A DNA stretch of 64,000 nt from Spirochaetales bacterium (lineage in GTDB: Bacteria; Spirochaetota; Spirochaetia; DAHUYW01). A model generated the notes under the pieces. It saw nothing but the letters and a program-made list of their open reading frames with translations, had not been told where the DNA came from and did no database searches. The DNA lies in assembly GCA_027306915.1 (NCBI GenBank), contig DAHUYW010000007.1:1-64000 (forward strand), written 5' to 3'. Of the stretch, positions 54,468 through 63,307 are shown piece by piece; position 1 is the first letter of the stretch, and the number at the start of each line of letters is the position of its first letter. Position numbers and translations under genes: made by a program.

Positions 54468-55391
54468 ATGCGATACGAGAGCGGAATCGTCCTGTCAAAG
54501 GCAGCCCAAAAGAAAAGAAGAGCGACACTGCTGACGCTGATCCTTCTCATCGGTCCCGTCTTCGTCATATTCACGCTTCTCGTAATAGTTCCCGTATTCC
54601 AGGCAGCGGAGTACAGCCTATTCCGATGGAACGGCCTCGGCCCGCTCACCCACTTCTTCGGGCTCCGCAACTTTGGCTTCCTCCTGAAGGACACCATCTT
54701 TCAGAAAGCCCTACTCCACACCATGCTGATCATCGTGTTCTCGCTCGTGATAGAGCTGCCCCTGGCCCTCCTCCTTGCCATGATCGTGGGGAGGGGAAAT
54801 TTCAAGCTCGCGGTCTTCTTCAGGACCTTTTTCTTTCTGCCCTTCGTGCTCTCCGAGGTCATCACGGGAGTGCTGTGGCAGTTCATCTACAATCCCCAGT
54901 ACGGCCTCGTAAACCCTGTCATTCACCTCTTTGCACCGGGCAGCCCGGGGATTGCTCCTTTGGGAAGCCCCACCAGCGTGTTTTGGGCCATTCTCGTCGT
55001 GATCATCTGGAAGTACTTCGGCCTGCACATGACGATCTACATCGCAGGGCTGCAGGGCATCCCGGTGGAGCTGGAGGAGGCGGCGAGGATCGACGGGGCG
55101 TCGAACGCTCAGGTCATCCGCCTCATCGTTCTACCGCTCCTCGCTACCACGATCCAGATCACCGTATTCTTTTCGATCATCGGCTCCTTGCAGATCTTCG
55201 ACATCGTGTGGGCGATGGGGCGCGGGGACCCGGTGAACGGCGCCGAGACGATGGTGACCTATCTCTACAAGTTCGGCTTTCAACGATTCAACATCGGCTA
55301 CGGGAGCAGCGTCGCGGTTACGATCTTCGTGATCTGTCTCGCGTTCAGCATTGTGTATCAGAGGCTTCTGCTTCGCGATCAGAAGGGATAG
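54468..55391 (+). CDS. Sugar ABC transporter permease 1 (MalF-like)
   Basis: 307 residues, six membrane helices (LTLILLIGPVFVIFTLLVIV onward). EAA loop GIPVELEEAARIDGASNAQV near residue 197. No strong Shine-Dalgarno before ATG 54468; GGAGCG lies in the stem-loop's 3' flank, so ribosome access could depend on that structure. Confidence 0.93.
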   Translation: MRYESGIVLSKAAQKKRRATLLTLILLIGPVFVIFTLLVIVPVFQAAEYSLFRWNGLGPLTHFFGLRNFGFLLKDTIFQKALLHTMLIIVFSLVIELPLALLLAMIVGRGNFKLAVFFRTFFFLPFVLSEVITGVLWQFIYNPQYGLVNPVIHLFAPGSPGIAPLGSPTSVFWAILVVIIWKYFGLHMTIYIAGLQGIPVELEEAARIDGASNAQVIRLIVLPLLATTIQITVFFSIIGSLQIFDIVWAMGRGDPVNGAETMVTYLYKFGFQRFNIGYGSSVAVTIFVICLAFSIVYQRLLLRDQKG

Positions 55392-55401
55392 AGGTGAGGG
55401 T

Positions 55402-56256
55402 ATGATTGGCGGTGTTACCACGCGGCGCGGAACCATCGTGAGTTCCGTATTCAAATACAGCGTTTCCCTCGTTGTCACCCTGGTCATCGCGATTCCGCTC
55501 TACATTTCGATTTTCGGTGGGTTCAAGGGTCTGGGCCAGCTGCAGGCTGCGCCCTTCAGCCTCCCATCGCCGTTCATCGCATCGCAGTATACCGACCTTC
55601 TCGCGGGGAAGGTCGGCAGCTTCTGGCGGGATCTCGGCAACTCGACCCTGGTTGCCACCCTCACCGTGGGTCTGGACCTCGTCCTCTGCGCGGCGGCCGC
55701 CTTCGCCCTCGCCCGCATTCGCTTCCGCTTGAGCGGTCTTATCTACAACTACTTCCTCATCGGGCTTCTCTTTCCGCTTGCGGTGGCTATCCTTCCGCTG
55801 TACCTGCAGCTTCGGACACTCGGCCTCGTCAACAGCTACTGGGGGGTGGTGCTCCCGCAGGTCGCCTTCCAGGTGCCGTGGAACATCGTGCTCCTCCGGG
55901 GCTTCTTCATCTCCATTCCGCGCGACCTCGAGGATGCGACCGCCATCGACGGATACGGTCCTCTCGGATTCTTTTATTTCATGGTTCTTCCCCTTTCGAC
56001 CCCGATCCTCGCGACTGCCGGGATACTCGCGCTGGTGGCGAGCTGGAACAACTTCTTTCTGCCTCTTCTCGTGTTCAACGATGCCGGCAAGTTCACCCTT
56101 CCCATGGGGGTGATGGACTTCATGGGCCAGCACTCGGCGGATTGGAACCTGATTCTCGGCTTTCTCACCCTTGCGATGATTCCCGCGGTGGTGATGTTCA
56201 TCCTAGCGCAGAGATACATCGTGGCAGGGCTCACCAGCGGCGCGGTCAAGGGATAG
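55402..56256 (+). CDS. Sugar ABC transporter permease 2 (MalG-like)
   Basis: 284 residues, six membrane helices. EAA loop IPRDLEDATAIDGYGPLGFF near residue 173; C-terminal AGLTSGAVKG. GGTGAGGG directly precedes ATG 55402, 10 nt after the previous stop. No ATPase gene follows. Confidence 0.93.
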   Translation: MIGGVTTRRGTIVSSVFKYSVSLVVTLVIAIPLYISIFGGFKGLGQLQAAPFSLPSPFIASQYTDLLAGKVGSFWRDLGNSTLVATLTVGLDLVLCAAAAFALARIRFRLSGLIYNYFLIGLLFPLAVAILPLYLQLRTLGLVNSYWGVVLPQVAFQVPWNIVLLRGFFISIPRDLEDATAIDGYGPLGFFYFMVLPLSTPILATAGILALVASWNNFFLPLLVFNDAGKFTLPMGVMDFMGQHSADWNLILGFLTLAMIPAVVMFILAQRYIVAGLTSGAVKG

Positions 56257-56311
56257 GATCCGCGCGCCGCACCCATCGGCCGACACAACTTCAAGGAGCA
56301 GAGACGTCAAC

Positions 56312-58510
56312 ATGGCTAAGGAAACGACTGCGAACGACACGATGACCGGATCCTTTCGCGACAGGAGCCTTTCCTTCACCGAGCGAGCGAAGGATCTCCT
56401 CGCGCGCCTCACGATCGAAGAGAAGGTCTCGCAGATGACCTATCAGTCCGCCGCCATCCCCCGCCTGGACATTCCGGAATACAACTGGTGGAACGAGTGC
56501 CTGCACGGGGTCGGCCGGGCGGGCATCGCGACGGTTTTCCCGCAGGCGATCGGACTTGCGGCAACCTTCGACGTCCCCTTGATCGGACGGGTGGCAAAGG
56601 CCATCTCGGACGAAGCGCGGGCCAAGCACCACGAAGCGAAGCGCCGGGGGGATCGGCGCATCTATCGGGGGCTCACCTTCTGGACGCCGAATGTGAATAT
56701 CTTCCGTGACCCTCGGTGGGGTCGGGGACAGGAGACCTACGGGGAGGATCCCTTCCTCACCGGCCGAATGGGGGTCGCCTTCGTCCGAGGGTTGCAGGGG
56801 GATGATCCGACCTACCTGAAGCTCGTCGCCACGCCCAAGCACTTCGCGGTGCACAGCGGCCCCGAGTCGCTCCGCCACAGCTTCGATGCGCGGGTGAGCG
56901 CCAAGGATCTCCGCGAGACCTACCTCCCCGCCTTCAAGGAGTGCGTCGTGGAGGGGGGAGCCCTTTCCGTCATGGGCGCCTATAATCGGACCAACGGGGA
57001 GCCCTGCTGCGCAAGCCCGACGCTGCTCAAGAGCATCCTTCGCGACGAGTGGGGGTTTGAAGGCTGCGTCGTGTCCGATTGCGGCGCCATCGCCGACATC
57101 CACCTCCACCACAAGGTGACCGGCACGGCGGTGGAGTCATCCGCGCTCGCGGTCGAAAACGGCTGTGACCTCTGCTGCGGCCAGGACTACCGGAGTCTCG
57201 TCGAGGCTGTGCGGCAGGGGCTCGTCACCGAGGAGACGATCGACCGCTCGGTCCTCCGGATGCTTGAGGCTCGACTTCGCCTGGGGATGTTCGATGACGA
57301 CGAGGATGTGCCCTACGCCCGGATTCCGCTCGAGGTGAACGACTCGCCCGAGCACCGCAGGCTCGCCCTCGAGGCTGCCCGCGAGTCGATCGTTCTTCTG
57401 ACAAACCACGACCGCCTCCTGCCCCTTCCGAAGGAGCTAGGCGCGATCGCCGTGATCGGGCCGAACGCCGACAGCCGATCGGTCCTCCTCGGCAACTACA
57501 GCGGCCTCCCTTCGAGCTCGGTGACCGTGCTTGAAGGGATTCGCGCCCGGGTGTCCCCTTCGACGAAGGTGATCTATGCGCGCGGCTGCGATCTCCTGGC
57601 GGCGGGACCGGACCACTGGGGCCGCCGGGATGACGACGGCTTTTCGGAGGCCTGCTCGGCGGCGGCCCGCGCCAACGTCGTGGTGATGTGCCTCGGGATC
57701 TCCGCAGCGCTCGAGGGCGAGGAGGGGGATGCGGCGGCCTCCGAGTCGCAGGGCGACCGCGTGCAGATCGGGCTTCCCGACGTCCAGGAGCGGCTGCTTC
57801 GGGCCGTCGCGGCCACAGGCAAGCCGATCGTGCTCGTGCTGATGAGCGGGAGCGCGGTAGCCCTCGGTTGGGCCGCGGAGAACGTTGCGGCGATTCTGGC
57901 CGGCTGGTATCCGGGCGAAGAGGGCGGGGCCGCGATCGCGGACGCGCTCTTCGGCGACTGCAATCCCGCAGGGAGGCTCCCAATCACCTTCGTTCGTTCG
58001 GTCGAGCAGCTGCCGCCCTTCGGCGACTATCGCATGGAGGGAAGGACCTACCGCTACCTGACTGAAGAGCCGCTCTATCCGTTCGGCTACGGGCTCTCCT
58101 ACACATCTTTTTCCTACCGCAACCTCTCGCTCTCGAAAGGCTCGATCCTGCCGGGCGAAAGCGTGCGGGTGCGGGTCGAAGTCGAGAATACCGGAAAGCT
58201 CGCAGGCGAGGAGGTGGCGCAGCTGTACGTGAGCGACCTTGAGGCCTCCGTGGCGGTGCCGCGCTGGAGCCTGAAGGGCTTCAAGCGGTTTCGCCTCGAA
58301 GCAGGTGAAAGGCAATCCATCGAGCTCGAGCTGACTTCGAGGCTGCTTGCCCTCATCGACGACGATGGGCGCTGCATCCTCGAGCCGGGCCTTTTCCGGA
58401 TCTATCTCGGCGGCAGCCAGCCCGACGGCCGCAGCCGCACCCTCACGGGCGGAAGCCCCCTCTCGGCGGATCTCGCCGTCGAAGGGGAGGCGACTCAGCT
58501 CGAATACTAG
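56312..58510 (+). CDS. GH3 glycosidase, predicted beta-xylosidase
   Basis: 732 residues, cytoplasmic (no signal). The N-terminal (beta/alpha)8 domain opens with YNWWNECLHGVGRAGIATVF, a spelling seen in GH3 beta-xylosidases/arabinosidases. PKHFAVHSGPES substrate motif, nucleophile Asp256 in CVVSDCGAIADIHLHHK (SDCGA as in xylosidases, not SDWG of glucosidases). Second domain with ALEGEEGDAAASESQGDRVQ acid/base region, then a fibronectin III-like C-terminal domain (VRVRVEVENTGKLAGEEVAQ). Last gene of the kinase-linked operon, 55 bp after permease 2. Cleaves imported xylo-oligosaccharides. Confidence 0.92.
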   Translation: MAKETTANDTMTGSFRDRSLSFTERAKDLLARLTIEEKVSQMTYQSAAIPRLDIPEYNWWNECLHGVGRAGIATVFPQAIGLAATFDVPLIGRVAKAISDEARAKHHEAKRRGDRRIYRGLTFWTPNVNIFRDPRWGRGQETYGEDPFLTGRMGVAFVRGLQGDDPTYLKLVATPKHFAVHSGPESLRHSFDARVSAKDLRETYLPAFKECVVEGGALSVMGAYNRTNGEPCCASPTLLKSILRDEWGFEGCVVSDCGAIADIHLHHKVTGTAVESSALAVENGCDLCCGQDYRSLVEAVRQGLVTEETIDRSVLRMLEARLRLGMFDDDEDVPYARIPLEVNDSPEHRRLALEAARESIVLLTNHDRLLPLPKELGAIAVIGPNADSRSVLLGNYSGLPSSSVTVLEGIRARVSPSTKVIYARGCDLLAAGPDHWGRRDDDGFSEACSAAARANVVVMCLGISAALEGEEGDAAASESQGDRVQIGLPDVQERLLRAVAATGKPIVLVLMSGSAVALGWAAENVAAILAGWYPGEEGGAAIADALFGDCNPAGRLPITFVRSVEQLPPFGDYRMEGRTYRYLTEEPLYPFGYGLSYTSFSYRNLSLSKGSILPGESVRVRVEVENTGKLAGEEVAQLYVSDLEASVAVPRWSLKGFKRFRLEAGERQSIELELTSRLLALIDDDGRCILEPGLFRIYLGGSQPDGRSRTLTGGSPLSADLAVEGEATQLEY

Positions 58511-58572
58511 CGGCGGCTCATCCGTGCGCGGCGCCCTGGGTGCGCAACCGAAGGCGCGCGCCCGGGGCGGTT

Positions 58573-60063
58573 TCAGCCTGCGGCGCTGTCGGCCATGCTC
58601 CTCCGGTTCTCCTTGCCGCGCACGTACGATAGGCCCGCAGCCACGACGCAAAGGGCTGCCGAAACGATGAACGTGCTTCTGATGCCGACCACGAAGGACT
58701 GCATCGTGGCCGATCCCAAACGGACGTTGGTTCCCACGAAGAGCTGCATCATGACGTTGCGCGGAAGGCTGCCCGCCGCGACCGCCAGCGCGAGCGCAAA
58801 GCTCGTCACCATCCCCGTCTGGCGGAGGGTAGCGAGCGTCGCCGAAGCGATTCCGAGTCGGTGGCGAGGGGATGCGTTCATCGCGGCGCTGGTGTTCGGA
58901 GACCAGAAGAGCCCTCCGCCGAGCCCCATCAGGACAAGCCCGAAGGCGATCGCCCAGTAGGGGGTCGTAGGAGTCAATTGGGTGATGAACCAGAGGAGGG
59001 CGGCTCCCTGTACGAGCAGGCCGAGCGTAGCAGGCGCCCGCGCGCCGATGCGGTCCGATAACCGCCCGCTCAAGGGGCCCATGACGGAGCTGACGAGCGA
59101 GAGCGGGATGAGGAGAAGCGCCGCAGTGAGCGGGCTGTAGCCCCGGACTCCCTGGAGGTAGAAAATGACGAGGAAGTTGACGGCGAAGACCGCGAGGGCC
59201 TGGAGCATCGCGGCGAGCACCGAGAAGTTGTAGACACGGTTTGTGAACAGGCTGAGGTCGAGAACCGGGCTTGGCGCGCGCCGCTCCCAGGCGAAGAACA
59301 GCACGATCATCACGGCGAAAAGGACGAAGAGCGACAGGATGGGGAGGGAGCTCCAGCTGTATTGGATGCCGAGCGTCAGCGCAAACAGGAGGGCGACGAG
59401 ACCGACACTAAAGGTAAGCGCTCCGATTGAGTCGAACCTCTCCGCGCGGTTCCGGGTGGACCTCTCTTTCAGGGCGCGGATGCCCCACAGCGTGCCGACG
59501 ATGCCGATCGGCACGTTTATGAAGAAGATCCAGCGCCAGTCCGCGGCCGAGAGGATCAATCCGCCGAGGAGCGGACCGGCGATTCCGCCGATAGCCCAGG
59601 TTATGCTGTTGATGCCGAGTGCGCGCCCCCTTTCGTGCGGCGGGAAGACCTCGGTGTTGATGGCGGGGATGTTCACCATCATGAGCGCGCCGCCCGACCC
59701 CTGGACTACTCGAAAGAGAATGAGCTCGATCGAGCTCTGCGACAGGCCGCACAGGGCCGATCCGATGGTGAAGACCACGAATCCGAGGTTGTAGAGCCGA
59801 ACGCGACCGAACATGTCCGCCACGCGGCCGAAGGTCAGGAGGAAGACCGTGCTGACGAGGATGTAGGCCATGATGACCCAGATCATTTGAACCAGGTCAG
59901 AGTGAAGGTCGACCATCATATCCGGGAGCGCCAGGATTACGATGGTTGCGTCGATGGAGGCCATGAGCGAGCCGATGGTTGTGACGCTGAGGGCTATCCA
60001 TTTGTAGTCGATGCCCTTCTGGGCACCGGCAGACAGGTGCGATTTTCGTGAGAAGGGACCCAT
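58573..60063 (-). CDS. DHA2-type multidrug efflux MFS transporter
   Basis: 496 residues, 14 membrane helices. TTIGSLMASIDATIVILALP (DHA2 motif D1-like), FGRVADMFGRVRLYNLG (motif A), RVVQGSGGALMMVN (motif B), INSITWAIGGIAGPLLGG (motif C). Proton-driven export of lipophilic toxins. ATG 60063 sits 1 nt after the nitroreductase stop with AAGGAG 10 nt upstream, so it is coupled to that gene. Third gene after MarR and alcohol dehydrogenase in a resistance operon. Confidence 0.93.
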   Translation of the reverse strand: MGPFSRKSHLSAGAQKGIDYKWIALSVTTIGSLMASIDATIVILALPDMMVDLHSDLVQMIWVIMAYILVSTVFLLTFGRVADMFGRVRLYNLGFVVFTIGSALCGLSQSSIELILFRVVQGSGGALMMVNIPAINTEVFPPHERGRALGINSITWAIGGIAGPLLGGLILSAADWRWIFFINVPIGIVGTLWGIRALKERSTRNRAERFDSIGALTFSVGLVALLFALTLGIQYSWSSLPILSLFVLFAVMIVLFFAWERRAPSPVLDLSLFTNRVYNFSVLAAMLQALAVFAVNFLVIFYLQGVRGYSPLTAALLLIPLSLVSSVMGPLSGRLSDRIGARAPATLGLLVQGAALLWFITQLTPTTPYWAIAFGLVLMGLGGGLFWSPNTSAAMNASPRHRLGIASATLATLRQTGMVTSFALALAVAAGSLPRNVMMQLFVGTNVRLGSATMQSFVVGIRSTFIVSAALCVVAAGLSYVRGKENRRSMADSAAG

Positions 60064-60064
60064 T

Positions 60065-60781
60065 TCAGCCGAGCTCCTTGTTGCCATAATGGTTGTAGTG
60101 CGCGAAGTCCTCCAGCTCGCGCCGGACCCGGAGGTAGGCCGGCGAGGAGAGCGGGTAGCCGAGACGGGCGGCGAAGGCGATCTTAAGTGGCGCGGGAACG
60201 CCGAGGATCCTCTTCGCGGCGCCCTCCACGTTGTTTGAGCTCAAGGAGCTCAGGATTTGGAAACCGATCCCGAGGGAGGAGGCCGTGAGCCACATGTTCT
60301 GCATGACGCAGCCGAGGCTCATGATCCCCAAGAAATCGCCCTCCGATGCGGGCGCCCTCCTTGCCGGGTCATAGAGGACGACGAGCAGGGCCGAGCTGTT
60401 TTGCACGAGCCCAACCTGGCCCGGGATTTCCGCGTCCGAGTCTTTCGCCGGCTTCGCCCCCGGCGTGCGCCACGAAGGCGGGAACATGGTTCCCAGGATG
60501 CCTACCTTCTTTTTCCGAAGCTCTTCCTCCGAGAAGGAAAGCTGCAGGTAGTTCTCCCGGATGAAGGTCTCGGACACCGGCCCCTTGATCGCCGCCAGGG
60601 CGTCGAGCTGCTCGATGTCTTCGACGACAACTACCTCGAAGTTCTGCATGTTGTGCGCGGTGGGCGACCAACGGGCCGCCTCCAGAATCTGATGCATGTG
60701 CTCTTTCGGTATCGGGCGTTTGGAATCGTAGGCAGTCCTGGTCGACTGCCGTTTCCGGATCATCGTCAAAAGCTTTTCCAT
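60065..60781 (-). CDS. Nitroreductase-family flavoprotein
   Basis: 238 residues. FMN-binding RKRQSTRTAYDSKRPIPKEH at the N-terminus, AARWSPTAHNMQNFEVVVVE, and GIMSLGCVMQNMWLTASSLG typical of NAD(P)H nitroreductases. Reduces nitroaromatics, quinones or enones. GGAGG 6 nt before ATG 60781. Placed between a Zn-alcohol dehydrogenase and an efflux pump, consistent with electrophile detoxification. Confidence 0.92.
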   Translation of the reverse strand: MEKLLTMIRKRQSTRTAYDSKRPIPKEHMHQILEAARWSPTAHNMQNFEVVVVEDIEQLDALAAIKGPVSETFIRENYLQLSFSEEELRKKKVGILGTMFPPSWRTPGAKPAKDSDAEIPGQVGLVQNSSALLVVLYDPARRAPASEGDFLGIMSLGCVMQNMWLTASSLGIGFQILSSLSSNNVEGAAKRILGVPAPLKIAFAARLGYPLSSPAYLRVRRELEDFAHYNHYGNKELG

Positions 60782-60796
60782 AACTGACCTCCCGCT

Positions 60797-61807
60797 TCAT
60801 GCTCCCATCTTCAGAACCGCCCGAAAGTGAACCTTCGACTTCATCATCCGGTCGAAGGCCAAAGCGGCCTGCTCGAGCGGGAACACCTCCACCATCGGGC
60901 TCACTCCCGCCATGAGGCTGAAATTGATGGCCTCTTCGATGCTCCCCTCGACGGAGCCCTTGATGGAGCGGCCCCCACCGAGAAGGAGCGAGGGAGGCAC
61001 TATGATCGGATCTCCCGCCGCCGCGACGACGATAGCCTGGCCGTTTCGACCGAGACCTCCGAGCACCTTGGAGATCGCTTTGCCGCTCGGCGCGGTGCAG
61101 AGGATCACCCGGGCACCTCCCATTTCCGAGAGGCTGTGCGCCGGATCGCCTTCGTCCGCATCGATATAGGCGCGGGCCCCGAGCCGGAGCGCCAGCTCCT
61201 CCTTCTCTTTTCCGCGCGATAGCGCAACGGTTCGGTATCCCAGCTTTGCAGCGTATTGCAGAGCAAGGTGACCGAGGCCGCCGAGACCGAGCACGGCAAC
61301 AAGCTCGCCGGCGCGCGCGCCGCTTCCCTGGAGTGCTCCGAAGGTCGTTCTGCCGGCGCACAGGAGAGGCGCGATTTCCGCCGCGGGCATCGTGTCGGGT
61401 ATGGCCACGAGCGCCTCCGCCCGCGCCGTCAGGTACTCCGCGTAGCCTCCGTCGGTCGAGATGCCGGTTGTAACCGAGTGCTCGCACGCGAGAAACTGGC
61501 CCCGCCTGCAGGCGGGGCAGGTGAAGCAGTGGCCACCATGCCATCCTACTCCGACCCGCTGCCCAATCTTCCATCCGTCGACCTCTCCACCGAGTTTCTC
61601 GACGGTCCCGACCACCTCGTGTCCCGGGATTCGGGGGTAGTCTATGCCGGGGTAGTGCCCCGCCGTCACGATTGCGTCGCCGTGGCAGATTCCGCATGCC
61701 TCGACCTTGATGAGCACCTCATTCTTCTTGGGTTCCGGTCTCTCGCGGTCCACCACCTGAAGCTCGCCGCCGGGGGCGCTCACCTGAACCGCTTTCATCG
61801 ATGCCAT
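60797..61807 (-). CDS. Zinc-dependent alcohol dehydrogenase (AdhP/YahK type)
   Basis: 336 residues. Catalytic zinc ligands in CGICHGDAIVTAGHYPG and PGHEVVG; structural zinc cluster C-X2-C-X2-C-X7-C in CFTCPACRRGQFLACEH; cofactor motif VLGLGGLGHLALQYAAKLGY. Reduces aldehydes or oxidises alcohols. ATG 61807 with GAGGT 6 nt upstream is preferred to an upstream TTG. First structural gene after marR in the same direction. Confidence 0.94.
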   Translation of the reverse strand: MASMKAVQVSAPGGELQVVDRERPEPKKNEVLIKVEACGICHGDAIVTAGHYPGIDYPRIPGHEVVGTVEKLGGEVDGWKIGQRVGVGWHGGHCFTCPACRRGQFLACEHSVTTGISTDGGYAEYLTARAEALVAIPDTMPAAEIAPLLCAGRTTFGALQGSGARAGELVAVLGLGGLGHLALQYAAKLGYRTVALSRGKEKEELALRLGARAYIDADEGDPAHSLSEMGGARVILCTAPSGKAISKVLGGLGRNGQAIVVAAAGDPIIVPPSLLLGGGRSIKGSVEGSIEEAINFSLMAGVSPMVEVFPLEQAALAFDRMMKSKVHFRAVLKMGA

Positions 61808-61843
61808 TAGGTTACCTCTTTTGTCCAAAATCGAAAGTGGGTG

Positions 61844-62365
61844 CTACGCACGACGCAGTCTCGCCAGTCCGGCGAGAAGGGTCTCGACTGCTCGCGCCAT
61901 GTCTCTTCGCTCCTTCGGTGTGAGCCGGCCGAGCTTCTCGTAGAGAAGATCGGTGCGCCGGGCTATCTCCGCATTCAAGAGCACGAGGCCCGAATCGGTG
62001 AGATTGTAGAGCGCGCTCCTCCGATCGCCTGGATCGTTGGCCCGCTCGGCGAACCCCTCGGCGACGAGCCGACTCAGCATGATGCACTGCGCCGAAGCGG
62101 AAAGGCCGTCATGGGCCGCCAGAGACTTAAGCGGGCTCCTCCCGAGAAGGCGCAGGCTCAAGAGGGAGCGGAACTTCTCCTCGGTCATGCCCCGCTCGGG
62201 AAAGGGCGGAAGCTCCTCTCGCACGTATCGCTTCATCGTCCCGAGCAGCTCGAGAAAGCGACGCGCGGTTTCTCGGTCCGCGCTCGGCTCGCTGTCGGCC
62301 TTCTTCCCGCGACTCGCAACTGCAGGACCGGACCCTTTCGTCATTGATTTTGCCGCCGGCACCAC
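61844..62365 (-). CDS. MarR-family transcriptional regulator
   Basis: 173 residues. Winged-helix core: SLLSLRLLGRSPLKSLAAHD, LSASAQCIMLSRLVAEGFAE, wing NDPGDRRSALYNLTDSGLVL, dimerisation helices at both ends. DRRS in the wing is the family signature. GTG 62365 is chosen because GGAGGT lies just upstream; ATG 62344 lacks a site. Divergent from the SDR gene, with an AT-rich palindrome between. Likely represses both units until bound by a phenolic or electrophilic ligand. Confidence 0.92.
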   Translation of the reverse strand: MVPAAKSMTKGSGPAVASRGKKADSEPSADRETARRFLELLGTMKRYVREELPPFPERGMTEEKFRSLLSLRLLGRSPLKSLAAHDGLSASAQCIMLSRLVAEGFAERANDPGDRRSALYNLTDSGLVLLNAEIARRTDLLYEKLGRLTPKERRDMARAVETLLAGLARLRRA

Positions 62366-62404
62366 AACCTCCAGGCGTCACTTTCCAGTAGAACAGAATT
62401 CAAT

Positions 62405-62433
62405 TTGACAGTATAATTATTTTAACATAAAAT
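62405..62433 (+). promoter_or_regulatory. Promoter of the SDR gene with overlapping MarR operator candidate
   Basis: -35 TTGACA (62405-62410), 17-bp spacer, -10 TAAAAT (62428-62433). The palindrome ATTTTA-ACA-TAAAAT (62419-62433) covers the -10 box, the usual size for MarR sites. An AGTATA/TATACT box (62410-62415) faces the marR side. Confidence 0.75.
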
Positions 62434-62483
62434 TACATGAGCGGCAAGCGGAAAAACGGCGAGCGCGTGGGAGGAAGGATTCA

Positions 62484-63233
62484 ATGAAGACATCCGGCAA
62501 CAAGATCCTCATAACGGGAGGAGGAACCGGGATCGGTTTCAGCCTGGCTCAGGCATTCTTGAAGGAAGGCAACGAGGTCCTCATCTGCGGACGAAGGGAG
62601 GCTCGGCTGTTCGAGGCGCAGCAGCGCCTCCCTTCGCTCAAGATCAAGGTGTGCGACATCTCGCAAGAAGAGGACCGCGAGAGTCTGGCCACCTGGGCTC
62701 TCTCGCTCGGGGTGAATGTCCTCATCAATAACGCCGGGATGCAGCGGATGGTGGACTTCACCCGCGGGCTTCCCGCACTCACCTCGGGCGACAACGAGAT
62801 CCGCTGCAATCTGGAGGGACCGCTTTATCTCACCGCCCGTTTCATTCCCCATCTCATGAGGAAGCAGCCCGCTGCGGTCGTCAACGTGTCCTCGGCGCTG
62901 GGGTTTGTCCCCCTGGCCATGATGCCAGTCTATTGTGCGACCAAGGCCGCCCTCCATTCCTTCACCGTCTCCCTGCGGCACCAGTTGTCGGAGACGAACA
63001 TCAAGGTCTTCGAGGTGATTCCGCCGACGGTCGACACCGAGCTCGACCGCGGGGCGCGGGCAAAACGCGGGCAAACGGATCGCGGAATCCCCCCCTCGGA
63101 GGTAGCGCAGGCGGTCCTTGCGGGGATGGCGGAGGATCGGTTCGAGATTGCGGTGGGAATGGCGACGAACCTCGTCGCAGGCTCGCGGGGAAACTTCGAG
63201 CAGATCTTCGCATCGATGAACTCGAGGCGGTGA
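62484..63233 (+). CDS. Short-chain dehydrogenase (DltE-like SDR)
   Basis: 249 residues. Cofactor motif ILITGGGTGIGFSLAQAFLK, NNAG in VLINNAGMQRMVDF, catalytic Ser in VVNVSSALGFVP and YxxxK in PVYCATKAALHSF. The layout matches DltE-type oxidoreductases. RBS GGGAGGAAGG. Divergently transcribed from marR and controlled by the shared region. Redox role in the same stress response is inferred. Confidence 0.92.
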   Translation: MKTSGNKILITGGGTGIGFSLAQAFLKEGNEVLICGRREARLFEAQQRLPSLKIKVCDISQEEDRESLATWALSLGVNVLINNAGMQRMVDFTRGLPALTSGDNEIRCNLEGPLYLTARFIPHLMRKQPAAVVNVSSALGFVPLAMMPVYCATKAALHSFTVSLRHQLSETNIKVFEVIPPTVDTELDRGARAKRGQTDRGIPPSEVAQAVLAGMAEDRFEIAVGMATNLVAGSRGNFEQIFASMNSRR

Positions 63234-63307
63234 GCCCGGCAGCCGACTCGGGCGCTCGTCTCCTGCACGCCGCGGGAGGCCGCTCGATTAGCTCCGGCGG
63301 CGCCCAG

